Below, in pieces: positions 7,945 through 15,809 of a stretch of DNA of 64,000 nucleotides. The position numbers were made by a program, and so were the translations under genes. How positions within the stretch are numbered: position 1 is the stretch's first letter; every line of letters starts with the position of its first letter. The DNA comes from Pollutimonas subterranea (GTDB taxonomy: Bacteria; Pseudomonadota; Gammaproteobacteria; Burkholderiales; Burkholderiaceae_B), in contig NZ_PDNW01000009.1 of NCBI RefSeq assembly GCF_002849655.1, forward strand, positions 1 to 64,000, in the 5' to 3' direction. The notes below the pieces were generated by a model, which saw nothing but the letters and a program-made list of their open reading frames with translations, ran no database searches and was not told where the DNA came from.

Positions 7945-8264
7945 TTCACCGGGGTGATTTCGTAGTCGTGTCGTTACAAGGTGACTATGGTAAGCCACGG
8001 CCTGCACTAGTCATCCAGTCCGATTTGTTAAGCGAGCTCAACAGCGTGATCATCTGTCCAGTGACAAGTGAAATCAGGGATGCCATGTTTCGTGTCGTCG
8101 TGGAACCTGACGCATTCAACGGCTTGCAAGTACTCTCTCAGGTCATGGTCGATAAAGTATTCACGCTGCCTCGCATAAAGGTCGGCGCAGCTTTCGGACG
8201 ATTGGATGCTGACAAAATGCGGGCGGTCGAACGGGCCTTGTTGGTGGTAGTAGGCATTGCCTGA
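7941..8264 (+). CDS. MazF/PemK-family endoribonuclease toxin
   Basis: 107-aa toxin of full length for the family. Hallmarks are the N-terminal RGDFVVVSLQGDYGKPRPALVIQ (with the conserved Arg-Gly-Asp and the GKPRPA loop), ICPVTSE, and SQVMVDKVFTLPR. MazF/PemK proteins cut mRNA or tRNA at short sequences and are held inactive by the antitoxin encoded just upstream with a 4-bp overlap. This pair looks intact, unlike several toxin genes nearby. Confidence 0.88.
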   Translation: MIHRGDFVVVSLQGDYGKPRPALVIQSDLLSELNSVIICPVTSEIRDAMFRVVVEPDAFNGLQVLSQVMVDKVFTLPRIKVGAAFGRLDADKMRAVERALLVVVGIA

Positions 8265-8270
8265 TGGCTC

Positions 8271-8345
8271 TCATGGCAACTTCCCAGCCCGTTCCCTGGC
8301 ATCCTAGAAATGCCAAAAGCAACCTATCCCGGTCACGGAATGCCT
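8271..8345 (-). pseudogene. 3' remnant of a 3-hydroxyacyl-CoA dehydrogenase-type gene
   Basis: Bases 8273-8304 match 15987-16018, the 3' end of the intact dehydrogenase gene at 15985-16932, at 31 of 32 positions. Read on the minus strand, this stretch gives RDRDRLLLAFL, then after a one-base shift DARERAGKLP and a stop, parallel to KRDALLMALLDAKERAGKLP of the intact gene. Only ~23 codons remain. It suggests a paralogous dehydrogenase gene once stood here before the toxin-antitoxin genes accumulated. Confidence 0.65.
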
Positions 8346-8371
8346 GCTTAAATAGTAATCTTTCCAACTAC

Positions 8372-8659
8372 TCAAATGAATCGGACTTCCAAGCGCTTTC
8401 CGAGTGCTGCGGCGTATTTTTGAAGGGTGGCCATTGAGGGCGAGTGTTTGCCGGTCACCAGGGCATTTTCCAGGCGGGCCACAGCAGGGGCCTGTGTGCC
8501 CATGCGTTCAGCCACCTGGGCCTGCGTCAGGCCAGCCTCGGCTCGTGCGTTCAGGATCGCATCAAGCATCGGCATTTCCTCACGCTCAATCCGTTCGTAT
8601 TCTGCGCGCACGGCAGGGTCTTTCAACATTTCCTGGATAAATTGTTCATGCGTTTGCAT
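8372..8659 (-). CDS. XRE-family antitoxin (HigA/HipB-like)
   Basis: 95-aa protein with an N-terminal acidic helix and a central helix-turn-helix (LTQAQVAERMGTQAPAVARLEN). It ends LGKRLEVRFI, the usual tail of XRE antitoxins paired with RelE/HigB (Gp49-like) toxins. A strong ribosome site AAGGAGGTG precedes the ATG. The toxin that should precede it survives only as a ~25-residue tail, so this antitoxin is probably an orphan. Confidence 0.8.
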   Translation of the reverse strand: MQTHEQFIQEMLKDPAVRAEYERIEREEMPMLDAILNARAEAGLTQAQVAERMGTQAPAVARLENALVTGKHSPSMATLQKYAAALGKRLEVRFI

Positions 8660-8723
8660 CTTTCACCTCCTTCAGACGACGTTCCGCAAGTCGTCGCTCT
8701 TTGAGCGGCGTCTTGTCGGTCAT
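8646..8723 (-). pseudogene. Tail of a RelE/HigB (phage Gp49-like) toxin gene
   Basis: The frame from the ATG at 8723 reads MTDKTPLKERRLAERRLKEV then KDANA and stops at 8646. This resembles the C-terminal helix of Gp49-like toxins (consensus KTP...A..R..E). It overlaps the XRE antitoxin start by 14 bp, as full toxins do. The first ~80 residues are missing. The fragment begins inside the stop codon of the nucleotidyltransferase gene (ATGA), so a deletion probably joined the two. Confidence 0.5.
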
Positions 8724-9010
8724 ATAGGTATTGCGTTGGCCAGAACTGATGCTCGAAACTTCTCTGGAAGCGCCTTTGGGGTTACAACGTCCACAGGTAC
8801 ACCAAGTAATTCAAGCAACTCATGGCGAATGGCACCTATGTCAAAAAGCGTCATGCCCGGAGCGGGATCTATCAATAGATCCAGGTCGCTACTTTCGGTG
8901 TCGTTCCCCAGGGCTGTTGATCCAAAAACACGAGCATTTGGTGCTCGATGCGATTGCACTATATCTCTAATAGCTTCCCGATGGGATGCAAGGGCCAGAG
9001 AAGGTCTCAT
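8720..9010 (-). CDS. MNT-type minimal nucleotidyltransferase
   Basis: 96-aa nucleotidyltransferase-fold protein (MntA-like). The signature GSTALGNDTESSDLDLLID at ~29-47 has the GS motif and the DxD metal-binding pair; a third acidic position falls in PVDVV. Such proteins are usually the antitoxin (an AMPylase) of HepT toxins. No HepT follows: the stop codon overlaps the start of a truncated toxin tail. It may be an orphan or acquired piece. Confidence 0.75.
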   Translation of the reverse strand: MRPSLALASHREAIRDIVQSHRAPNARVFGSTALGNDTESSDLDLLIDPAPGMTLFDIGAIRHELLELLGVPVDVVTPKALPEKFRASVLANAIPI

Positions 9011-9049
9011 ATCGATTCAGTTCCTTTCTCAGCTCGGGATGAAAAACCG

Positions 9050-9811
9050 CTATACGATGGACCGTCTATCGCTCGCACCCCTGCTCAACTGGGCAAAAAT
9101 ATACTCTCCTGCCTCGGTGATGTCATTCCGAATCGACTGTGCCACTTGCGTCGCATTGCGAGCCTGTAAACCGCTAATCGTAAGGCTGTGATGGTCGGTT
9201 TGCTTCAGGTTCGGGACGTAGTCCCGCAACACCGCATTAAGTGCCGGCCCGCAACGTAACCAAAGTATCTCGGTGATATCGGTCACCACATCCATGTGCG
9301 CATGCTCGTACAAAGAAAAATGAAAGCGGCGGTGCAAGTCCAGATAGGTGTTTTTATTGCTCTTGTCGATGCTTTTTTTCATTTGTTCGACCAACTGCTC
9401 AAGCCGGTGTATCTGTGTGTCGCTTATGTTGGCCGTGGCCGCATAGGCCAACCGCGATTCAAGATCGGCGCGCAAAAACATGAGCTGCTGAAATTGCCCC
9501 GCATCGAGGTGGGGCACCGAGGCGCCGCCCTTTTGGCCGCCGGGGCCGCGGTCTAAAACGCGCTCCGCAATCAAGTGATTGACCGCGTCGCGCACCGGAG
9601 TCAGGCTGATTCCGAGTTCACCTGCAACTTCGCGCAGGATGATGCGCTGGCCGGGCTCGAACTTTCCCGATAGCAAGGCCTTCTTAAGTTCGGAATAGGC
9701 GAGATCCCATAGGGTATTTTTGTCAATAGGAGAGAGGGCGGTGGCCATGCGGTTCCGAGAGGAAAAATGCGGATTTTGATATGTTAACTGATTGCCCTCG
9801 TTCATATGCAT
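9050..9811 (-). CDS. GntR/FadR-family transcriptional regulator
   Basis: 253-aa regulator with an N-terminal winged helix (~35-100: ELKKALLSGKFEPGQRIILREVAGELGISLTPVRDAV) and a C-terminal FCD ligand-binding domain with its metal-binding His and Asp positions in LHRRFHFSLY. It is divergent from the operon beginning at 9914, which it most likely controls in response to a pathway acid. The ATG at 9811 lies at the edge of the operator repeats. An internal ATG at 9748 is an alternative start; neither has a convincing ribosome site. Confidence 0.85.
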   Translation of the reverse strand: MHMNEGNQLTYQNPHFSSRNRMATALSPIDKNTLWDLAYSELKKALLSGKFEPGQRIILREVAGELGISLTPVRDAVNHLIAERVLDRGPGGQKGGASVPHLDAGQFQQLMFLRADLESRLAYAATANISDTQIHRLEQLVEQMKKSIDKSNKNTYLDLHRRFHFSLYEHAHMDVVTDITEILWLRCGPALNAVLRDYVPNLKQTDHHSLTISGLQARNATQVAQSIRNDITEAGEYIFAQLSRGASDRRSIV

Positions 9812-9853
9812 TTGTTATTCATTGTTTGTTATTCGTTGTTTGTTATAACAAAC
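9811..9853. promoter_or_regulatory. Phased repeats and 16-bp palindrome, candidate GntR operator
   Basis: TTTGTTAT occurs at 9811, 9825 and 9839, exactly 14 bp apart. The last copy is part of the perfect palindrome GTTTGTTATAACAAAC (9838-9853). The array sits between the divergent GntR gene and the Bug-led operon, so it is the obvious operator region for the regulator. Confidence 0.6.
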
Positions 9854-9913
9854 TAAGATAGAATTATTTCGTGGTTCCTTACAACGATGACTAATGTGGT
9901 CTGGAGACAAAAC

Positions 9914-10897
9914 ATGAAGCACATCAAAAAAATCGCCTTAAGCCTTGTGATCGCTGCTACGCCTCTGGTTGGCTGGGCCGCCGCCGATAAATTTCCTGAA
10001 AAAGATATCCAGCTCGTAATCCCATGGAATGCGGGTGGTTCCAACGATATCGCGGCAAGACAACTGCAGAAAATTATTGCCGATCAAACAGGTACCACGG
10101 TAATTGTGGAGAATTTGCCGGGGGCGACCGGATCTATCGGCATGACGAAAGTCGCTCGCGCTGCCCCCAATGGTTATACCGTCGCCATGGGGACCAGCTC
10201 GACGCTGGCTCAAATCGCCCAGAACATGACGCCTTTGCGAAACGACCAGTTCACGCCTATCGCTCGTGTGTCGGTTGACCCCCTGATGCTGTTGGTGCCG
10301 TCTGATGCCCCCGCCACCGATTTGAAGAGCTTCATTAAGTACATGAGCGATAACCCTGGCAAGGTCTCGATCGGCACCCCCGGCACGCACAACCTGAACC
10401 ATATCTTTGCTGAAATGACATCCAGGGCCGCGGGCGTACCTTACATCGGTGTCCCGTATACGGGTGGGGCCAAAGTCATCTTGGATCTTGCTGGAAAGCA
10501 AATTGACGCGGCCGTACTCAAGCCATCCGAGAGCAAAGGTCAGGTCGACGCCGGCAAAGTCAAACCGCTGGGCATCTTTGCCGATCAACGGCTCGATATC
10601 ATGCCCGACGTTCCGACCTTCAAAGAGCTTGGCTACGACGTCTTCCCCTACGGAAAACTGGTGCAGATGGCCTATATCGTGGCGCCAGCCGGCATCTCCG
10701 ATGAAGCCCGTGCCGGTTTGATCAAGCTGTTTGCCAATGCCATCAACAGTCCTGAGTTCAAGAAATTTGCCGACGCTAACGGCGTGCTGATCAGTCCTTT
10801 GACCGGCGACGAACTGACGAAAGAAATCGACAGCGTGCAAACGACCCTGAACAGCGTGAGCGATAAAGTTTTCAAAAAAGTGGAAGAGAAGAAATGA
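9914..10897 (+). CDS. Bug/TctC-family periplasmic solute receptor
   Basis: 327-aa receptor of the tripartite tricarboxylate transporter family. The signal peptide ends near GWAAA (~residue 22). The ligand-binding signatures are VIPWNAGGSNDIAAR and the later TGGAKVILDLAGKQIDAAV. I place the start at the ATG at 9914, where the signal peptide begins, rather than nine codons upstream. It is the first gene of the operon and overlaps the next by 4 bp. No TctA/TctB membrane genes are adjacent, as is common for the many Bug receptors of this group. Confidence 0.9.
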   Translation: MKHIKKIALSLVIAATPLVGWAAADKFPEKDIQLVIPWNAGGSNDIAARQLQKIIADQTGTTVIVENLPGATGSIGMTKVARAAPNGYTVAMGTSSTLAQIAQNMTPLRNDQFTPIARVSVDPLMLLVPSDAPATDLKSFIKYMSDNPGKVSIGTPGTHNLNHIFAEMTSRAAGVPYIGVPYTGGAKVILDLAGKQIDAAVLKPSESKGQVDAGKVKPLGIFADQRLDIMPDVPTFKELGYDVFPYGKLVQMAYIVAPAGISDEARAGLIKLFANAINSPEFKKFADANGVLISPLTGDELTKEIDSVQTTLNSVSDKVFKKVEEKK

Positions 10898-12033
10898 GCC
10901 CAATCAAAAAAGTGACCTGCCACGTCGTCAGCGCGGCCATCGAGAAACCTTTTACCTCGTCGCGAGGCTGGCTGTACAAGACCCGGGGCTCGTGCATTGT
11001 CGAGATTGAAACGGCGGATGGAGTGGTGGGCTGGGGCGAATGCTACGGCCCGGCCCACGTCGCCAAAGCCTTCATCGATACCCAGTATGGACCGCGCATC
11101 CTGGGCCGGGATGCTTTCGATGTCGAGGTTATATGGGAGGATCTCTATAACCGAATTAAGGACTACGGTTCCAAGGGCATGGCCATTGCCGCCATAAGCG
11201 GCATTGATATTGCCTTGTGGGACATCATCGGCAAGGTATGCGGCAAGCCCGTCCACAAGCTTATCGGCGGCGCCTACCGTGAACAGGTCAATGCCTATGC
11301 GACCGGTCTTTACTTCATCGACATGGATCGCCTCATCGAAGAAGCGGTCGATGAAGCACAAGGCTATGTTGAAGACGGATTCACCGCGGTCAAGATGAAG
11401 ATTGGGCTGGGCTCGCCCAAGCTGGACATTGCACGCGTCGAGGCCGTGCGCAAGGCCATTGGCGACGACGTGCGCCTCATGGTTGACGCCAATCATTGCT
11501 TTACCGTCCCGGCGGCCATACGCTTGGGCCGCCAGTTGGAGCAGCTTGATGTTGAGTGGTTCGAAGAACCGATCTCCCCCGAAGATCTCGACGGCTATGT
11601 CGAAGTCACGCGCGCTCTGGATATGGCCGTCGCAGGCGGCGAGAACGAGTACACCCGCTGGGGTTTCAGGGATATTGTCACCCGCAAGGCCATGGACATT
11701 ATCCAGCCCGACGTATGCGCAGCCGGGGGCATCAGTGAGTGCAGGAAAATCGCGGCCTTGGCGACCGCGCACGGCGTGGAATGCGTTCCGCATGCGTGGG
11801 GATCTGTTATTGGGGTGGCGGCGACCTTGCACTTCCTTGCCGCGTTGCCCGACCAACCGCCAAGTTTCCGTCCCACGCCACCGCTTTTCGAGTTTGAACA
11901 GTGCGAAAACCCATTTCGCGATCACCTGGCATTGGAACCGATCACGCAGTCCAAGGGTGTAGTGGTGATACCTACCGGCGCGGGACTGGGAATCGAGATT
12001 GACCGCGCCGTCCTGAAAAAATATTCGGTCTGA
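10894..12033 (+). CDS. Mandelate racemase/muconate lactonizing family dehydratase (KxK type)
   Basis: 379-aa enolase-superfamily enzyme. The active-site set is visible: Lys167-x-Lys169 (VKMK), the metal-ligand Asp in LMVDANH, Glu in WFEEP, Glu in AGGENEY, Asp in IIQPDV and the second base His in VPHAWG. This is the pattern of acid-sugar dehydratases and racemases. It starts within the stop of the receptor gene (ATGA). With the FAH-family and dehydrogenase genes downstream, it likely makes a 2-keto-3-deoxy acid from a hydroxy acid. Confidence 0.88.
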   Translation: MSPIKKVTCHVVSAAIEKPFTSSRGWLYKTRGSCIVEIETADGVVGWGECYGPAHVAKAFIDTQYGPRILGRDAFDVEVIWEDLYNRIKDYGSKGMAIAAISGIDIALWDIIGKVCGKPVHKLIGGAYREQVNAYATGLYFIDMDRLIEEAVDEAQGYVEDGFTAVKMKIGLGSPKLDIARVEAVRKAIGDDVRLMVDANHCFTVPAAIRLGRQLEQLDVEWFEEPISPEDLDGYVEVTRALDMAVAGGENEYTRWGFRDIVTRKAMDIIQPDVCAAGGISECRKIAALATAHGVECVPHAWGSVIGVAATLHFLAALPDQPPSFRPTPPLFEFEQCENPFRDHLALEPITQSKGVVVIPTGAGLGIEIDRAVLKKYSV

Positions 12034-12039
12034 GGCCCT

Positions 12040-12924
12040 ATGCGTTTTGTCACGTTTCTACATGAAGGCAAGGCTAGGGCAGGGGTGATCCACCAGGACA
12101 GTGGTGATCGGTTGATAGATGGCGGCCATCCTTCAAGGCCGGCTGCGCTCCAAGGCCTTGAACCGGACATGATGGCCTGGATACGTTTTGGCCTGGAGCG
12201 GCTATCGCATGAGCTGTCGGCCACCGAGATCGCTCCCGAATGCCTGCTGCCTTTGTCGGCGGTCAAGCTGTTGGCGCCCTTGCGGAACCCGGGGAAGATC
12301 GTTGGTGCGGCCTTCAACTACAAGGATGGACTCGTGTTTGGCAAGCGCGAGTTCCCCGCCGAGCCGGTGATTTTCGTCAAGTCCATGTCCACCGTTATCG
12401 GCCCGGATGACATCATCGAGATCGATACGGTAAACCAGGTCACCTATGAGGCCGAACTGGCGGTCGTCATTGGGCGCCAAGCGCTGAAGGTATCGCGCGA
12501 CGACGCCATGGACTACGTGTCGGGATATGTGATCTTTAATGACGTAAGCACCACGAATTATGTGCGTGAAGACGGCGGCTTTGTGCGCGGAAAAAACCAG
12601 CCGACCTCTGGGCCGCTTGGGCCCTGGATACGGTCTTGCGATGACATCAGCGATCCCTATGCGCTTGCCGTGACGCTGGATGTCGACGGCCGGCGCCTGC
12701 AGGACTCAAACACCTCGCAGATGCTTTATCGCATTGATGAATTGATCGAATACGCGTCGGCACGCATGCCGCTGGATCTGGGCGATATCATTGCCACTGG
12801 AACGCCGGTTGGCGTGGCCGCCAATCATGAACCGCCCGCATGGCTGATGCCCGGAATGAGAGTGTCCGCCCGGCTGGAAGGCCTGGGCCAACTCAATAAT
12901 ATCGTGGCAAAAAGGGAGTTATAG
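12040..12924 (+). CDS. Fumarylacetoacetate hydrolase (FAH) family protein
   Basis: 294 aa. N-terminal capping region, then the FAH domain from ~85: NPGKIVGAAFNYKD, the metal-binding Glu cluster in TYEAELAVVIGR, NDVSTTNYVRE, and GDIIATGTPVGV near the end. Family members cleave or hydrate beta-diketo acids or 2-keto-3-deoxy acids with Mg2+. In analogous fuconate/rhamnonate pathways an FAH protein acts after a dehydratase and a dehydrogenase, both present in this operon. It is 6 bp from the gene before and directly abuts the gene after. Confidence 0.87.
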   Translation: MRFVTFLHEGKARAGVIHQDSGDRLIDGGHPSRPAALQGLEPDMMAWIRFGLERLSHELSATEIAPECLLPLSAVKLLAPLRNPGKIVGAAFNYKDGLVFGKREFPAEPVIFVKSMSTVIGPDDIIEIDTVNQVTYEAELAVVIGRQALKVSRDDAMDYVSGYVIFNDVSTTNYVREDGGFVRGKNQPTSGPLGPWIRSCDDISDPYALAVTLDVDGRRLQDSNTSQMLYRIDELIEYASARMPLDLGDIIATGTPVGVAANHEPPAWLMPGMRVSARLEGLGQLNNIVAKREL

Positions 12925-13884
12925 ATGTCCGCATCAACGTTAAAGGTATTGCTTACCAACCCGATCCTGAAAGAAGAACACGAGCGGCTGGCACAGTACG
13001 CCGAAGTTGTCATCGCCAGAAGTACCGACGACGACACACTGCGTGCCCTGGTAGGCGACGCTGACGGCCTGATTGTCCGGGCCAAGCTGCCGGATGATAT
13101 TTTCGATCACCAGACCCGGCTTAAGGGAGTGGTCCGTCATGGGGTGGGGCTTGACATGATTCCCATGGAGCAGGCCACAAAGAAAAAGCTTCCCGTGGCC
13201 AATGTCCCTGGCTCGAATACCGCGTCGGTGGTGGAGTACTGCCTGAATGCCATGTTCCGTTTGCGTCGCGATATGGGCCGTCTGGCTCTGGACAATCAAG
13301 CGCTGGACTGGGACGCCGTCCGGCCGCGGGCCAACGATACTTCCGAGTTGGCGGGGCAGACGCTGGGCATTGTCGGCGTGGGCGCCATCGGCGGCGCCTT
13401 GGCCAAGGTGGCCGATGCCTTGGGCATGCGTGTCGTTGGATACACGCGACGCAAAGAAAACCTGCCCGAGTACGTGGAGGCTCGCGACAAAGAGCAGCTG
13501 TTTTCGAGTGCAGATATCATCGTATTGTCTTGCCCGCTTACGCCGGAAACGCGGCATCTCGTCGATGCCGCCGCCTTGGCGCTCATGAAGCCCACGGCCA
13601 TGCTGATCAATGTGTCGCGCGGCCCGGTCATCGAGACGCAGGCCTTGGTGCAAGCCTTGCAGGAAAATCGTCTTGGCGGCGCGGTTCTGGACGTACACGA
13701 TAATCAGCCGATCACGCCGGGCATGTACCCCGCCACACTCGGCAACTTGGTGCTCACGCCGCACATCGCGGGAATTACCCGCTCCAGCATGGCCCGGATG
13801 AGCACCGGAGCCGTCGACGAGTTGATCCGTATTCTGCAAGGCCAGGTACCGGTCAACTTGGTAAACCCCGAGATCTACCAATAA
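12925..13884 (+). CDS. D-isomer-specific 2-hydroxyacid dehydrogenase
   Basis: 319-aa member of the PGDH/D-lactate dehydrogenase family. The Rossmann motif is GIVGVGAIGGALAK (~147-160). The catalytic Arg232 (NVSRGP) and His280 (TPHIAG) are present. The usual catalytic Glu, 29 residues after the Arg, is Gln261 here (LDVHDNQP). That change should weaken the Glu-His relay, so the enzyme may have altered activity. It starts immediately after the FAH gene stop. Confidence 0.85.
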   Translation: MSASTLKVLLTNPILKEEHERLAQYAEVVIARSTDDDTLRALVGDADGLIVRAKLPDDIFDHQTRLKGVVRHGVGLDMIPMEQATKKKLPVANVPGSNTASVVEYCLNAMFRLRRDMGRLALDNQALDWDAVRPRANDTSELAGQTLGIVGVGAIGGALAKVADALGMRVVGYTRRKENLPEYVEARDKEQLFSSADIIVLSCPLTPETRHLVDAAALALMKPTAMLINVSRGPVIETQALVQALQENRLGGAVLDVHDNQPITPGMYPATLGNLVLTPHIAGITRSSMARMSTGAVDELIRILQGQVPVNLVNPEIYQ

Positions 13885-13902
13885 TCATACAAGGCGGTCA
13901 CT

Positions 13903-15045
13903 ATGAAGATAAGTAATATCCAGGCCTATCCAATCTCGTTTCCGGTTCCGGAAGATAAGTCAGTGCGTCTGGGCATAGGTAAAAGCGTCAAGCGGGATGC
14001 CGTCCTGGTGAAAGTCGAAACCGACGCAGGCTTGACCGGGTGGGGCGAAGCACACCATGGCAGGTGCCCGGGGGCGATCGCCAAACTCATCGACACGACC
14101 ATCAGGGAATTGGTGCTGGGCATGGATCCGATCGACGTGTCCGGCGTATGGGCCCATGTTCATAAAATGCAGATTTCCAGTCACGGCATGGGCTCAGCCG
14201 CCGCCCTGGCCCTAAGCGGGCTCGATCTGGCCCTATGGGATATTCGGTGCCAGGTCGCCGATATGCCGCTGCATGCGCTGATTGGGGGTAAACGTAAACC
14301 CATCAAGGCGTATGCCGGCGGCATTTCTCTGGGCTGGCAGGCAACGACCTCGCTCGTTGATGAAGCGCTGGACTATGTCGGCCAAGGATACCGGGCGCTC
14401 AAGTTGCGGGTGGGTGACACGGTGCTGCGCGATATCGAGCGAGTGAGTGCAGTCCGCGCTGCGGTGGGGCCGGAGATCGACATTCTGGTCGATGCCAACA
14501 CCAATTATTCACTCGATGATGTGCGGCGGGTGTTGCCTGCCTATGATGAACTGAATGTGGGTTGGCTGGAAGAACCTTTTCCGGCGCACGATCTGAGCGT
14601 CTACCAGCGCGCCTCTCTGTTGGGACGCACGCCTTTTGCTGCGGGCGAAAATCACTACACAAGGTACGAATTTGCACCTTTGTTGGCCTCTGAGGCAGTG
14701 GCCCACGTGCAGCCAGACCTGTCCAAGGCCGGAGGCGTCACTGAATCGTTGAAGATTGCCGCGATGGCCAGCTGTTATAAATTGCGGGTCCATCCGCATA
14801 CCTCGGCCACGGCCATAAACATGGCCACTACGCTTCAGTTCTTATGTGGTATCGATAATCCGGGCTACTTCGAAGCGGACCTTACCGCCTATAACCCGTT
14901 TCGTGATCAGCTCGCAAACACGCTGCCCTATGTTCTTGATAAAGACGGATGCGTCACGGCGTACGACGAGGTCGGTATTGGCTTGAAACTCGATCAAGCG
15001 TTTATCGATGCCCATCCCTTGATTGAAGGGCCTTGCTACGTGTAG
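13903..15045 (+). CDS. Second mandelate racemase/muconate lactonizing family enzyme (KxR type)
   Basis: 380 aa, enolase superfamily, a distant paralogue of the gene at 10894. Metal and base residues: Lys167-x-Arg169 (LKLR), Asp in ILVDANT, Glu in GWLEEP, Glu in AAGENHY, Asp in VQPDLS and His in RVHPHTSA. The Arg in place of the second Lys separates it from the upstream paralogue and suggests a different substrate stereoisomer. It is the last gene of the Bug-led operon, with an AAGG ribosome site. Confidence 0.86.
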   Translation: MKISNIQAYPISFPVPEDKSVRLGIGKSVKRDAVLVKVETDAGLTGWGEAHHGRCPGAIAKLIDTTIRELVLGMDPIDVSGVWAHVHKMQISSHGMGSAAALALSGLDLALWDIRCQVADMPLHALIGGKRKPIKAYAGGISLGWQATTSLVDEALDYVGQGYRALKLRVGDTVLRDIERVSAVRAAVGPEIDILVDANTNYSLDDVRRVLPAYDELNVGWLEEPFPAHDLSVYQRASLLGRTPFAAGENHYTRYEFAPLLASEAVAHVQPDLSKAGGVTESLKIAAMASCYKLRVHPHTSATAINMATTLQFLCGIDNPGYFEADLTAYNPFRDQLANTLPYVLDKDGCVTAYDEVGIGLKLDQAFIDAHPLIEGPCYV

Positions 15046-15165
15046 GAGGATTTTGCCGGTGCACATTCAAGTCTACATCGTCAACAAGTTAAGATTGTGC
15101 AGGGCACCGTATTGGCCGCAGTATTGTCGATGGCTGTTCCAGCGCGCCGCGATGGCGGCAGTCTT

Positions 15166-15459
15166 TTATACGTGCGCTGGCTCATTCTCATGAACGCGCA
15201 GCTCGATGTGTAGTCCTCCTGCGGCAAGCATGTTGACGAGCGTATCGAGACTGAATAGGTCGATTTTTCCGCGCATGAGGTCTGAAATGCGGGGTTGGGT
15301 CACGCCAAGCTGCTTGGCGGCCTCGGCTTGGGTAAGCCCATGGCGTTTGATCATTTCGATCAAGATAATAATTAGAGCAGACCGGGCTTTTAAATTCGCC
15401 GCTTCGCCAGGAGTGTCAGAGATGGCATCCCATACGCTTTCGAATCGCTGTTTGCTCAT
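15166..15459 (-). CDS. HigA2-like XRE antitoxin
   Basis: 97-aa protein with a central helix-turn-helix LTQAEAAKQLGVTQPRISDLMRGK and the tail FSLDTLVNMLAAGGLHIELRV typical of antitoxins encoded after RelE/Gp49-like toxins. It starts 2 bp after the toxin stop. It presumably binds the palindrome at 15811-15830 to repress the operon. Confidence 0.87.
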   Translation of the reverse strand: MSKQRFESVWDAISDTPGEAANLKARSALIIILIEMIKRHGLTQAEAAKQLGVTQPRISDLMRGKIDLFSLDTLVNMLAAGGLHIELRVHENEPAHV

Positions 15460-15461
15460 TT

Positions 15462-15803
15462 TTAATAGTCCTTGATAAGTGCCTTGTATCGCATCTTGGC
15501 AAGATTGATATCAGGTTGTTCTGTTCTTTGGCTGGTTTTTTGAAAACAATGCAAGACGTACACCGCGTCTTCGAACTTTGCTACATAAATCACGCGGAAC
15601 GCACCATCCTGATCTTTAATTCGAATCCCTTTGGTTCCTTGCCCAACGATTTTCATGGGTTTCCAGTCGTCCGGGTCCAGTCCGCGTTGAACGCGATCCA
15701 GCTGTACACCAGCTTCGCGCTTTGCAGTAGCGGGGAAAGACCGCAAGTCGTCTAGAGCGCTACCGCAAAAATCTATGGGTTTCAGGATCGGCGGTTGTTC
15801 CAT
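15462..15803 (-). CDS. RelE/Gp49-like toxin
   Basis: 113 aa from the ATG at 15803. The family hallmarks are ALDDLRSFPATAKREAGVQLDRVQRG, the MKIVGQGTKGIRI core and the YVLHCFQKTSQRT strand and tail; ribosome-dependent mRNA cleavage is the family activity. The frame remains open upstream to 15896, but the promoter described in this list lies inside that extension, so 15803 is the start. There is no Shine-Dalgarno site between the -10 box and the ATG, so the message is probably leaderless. Confidence 0.85.
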   Translation of the reverse strand: MEQPPILKPIDFCGSALDDLRSFPATAKREAGVQLDRVQRGLDPDDWKPMKIVGQGTKGIRIKDQDGAFRVIYVAKFEDAVYVLHCFQKTSQRTEQPDINLAKMRYKALIKDY

Positions 15804-15809
15804 GCGGAA

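Noticed and set aside
9938-11925. Long minus-strand frames (321 and 417 codons) opposite the Bug and enolase genes
   Set aside because: Both are antisense to genes with full active-site motifs, have no ribosome sites and no recognisable domains.
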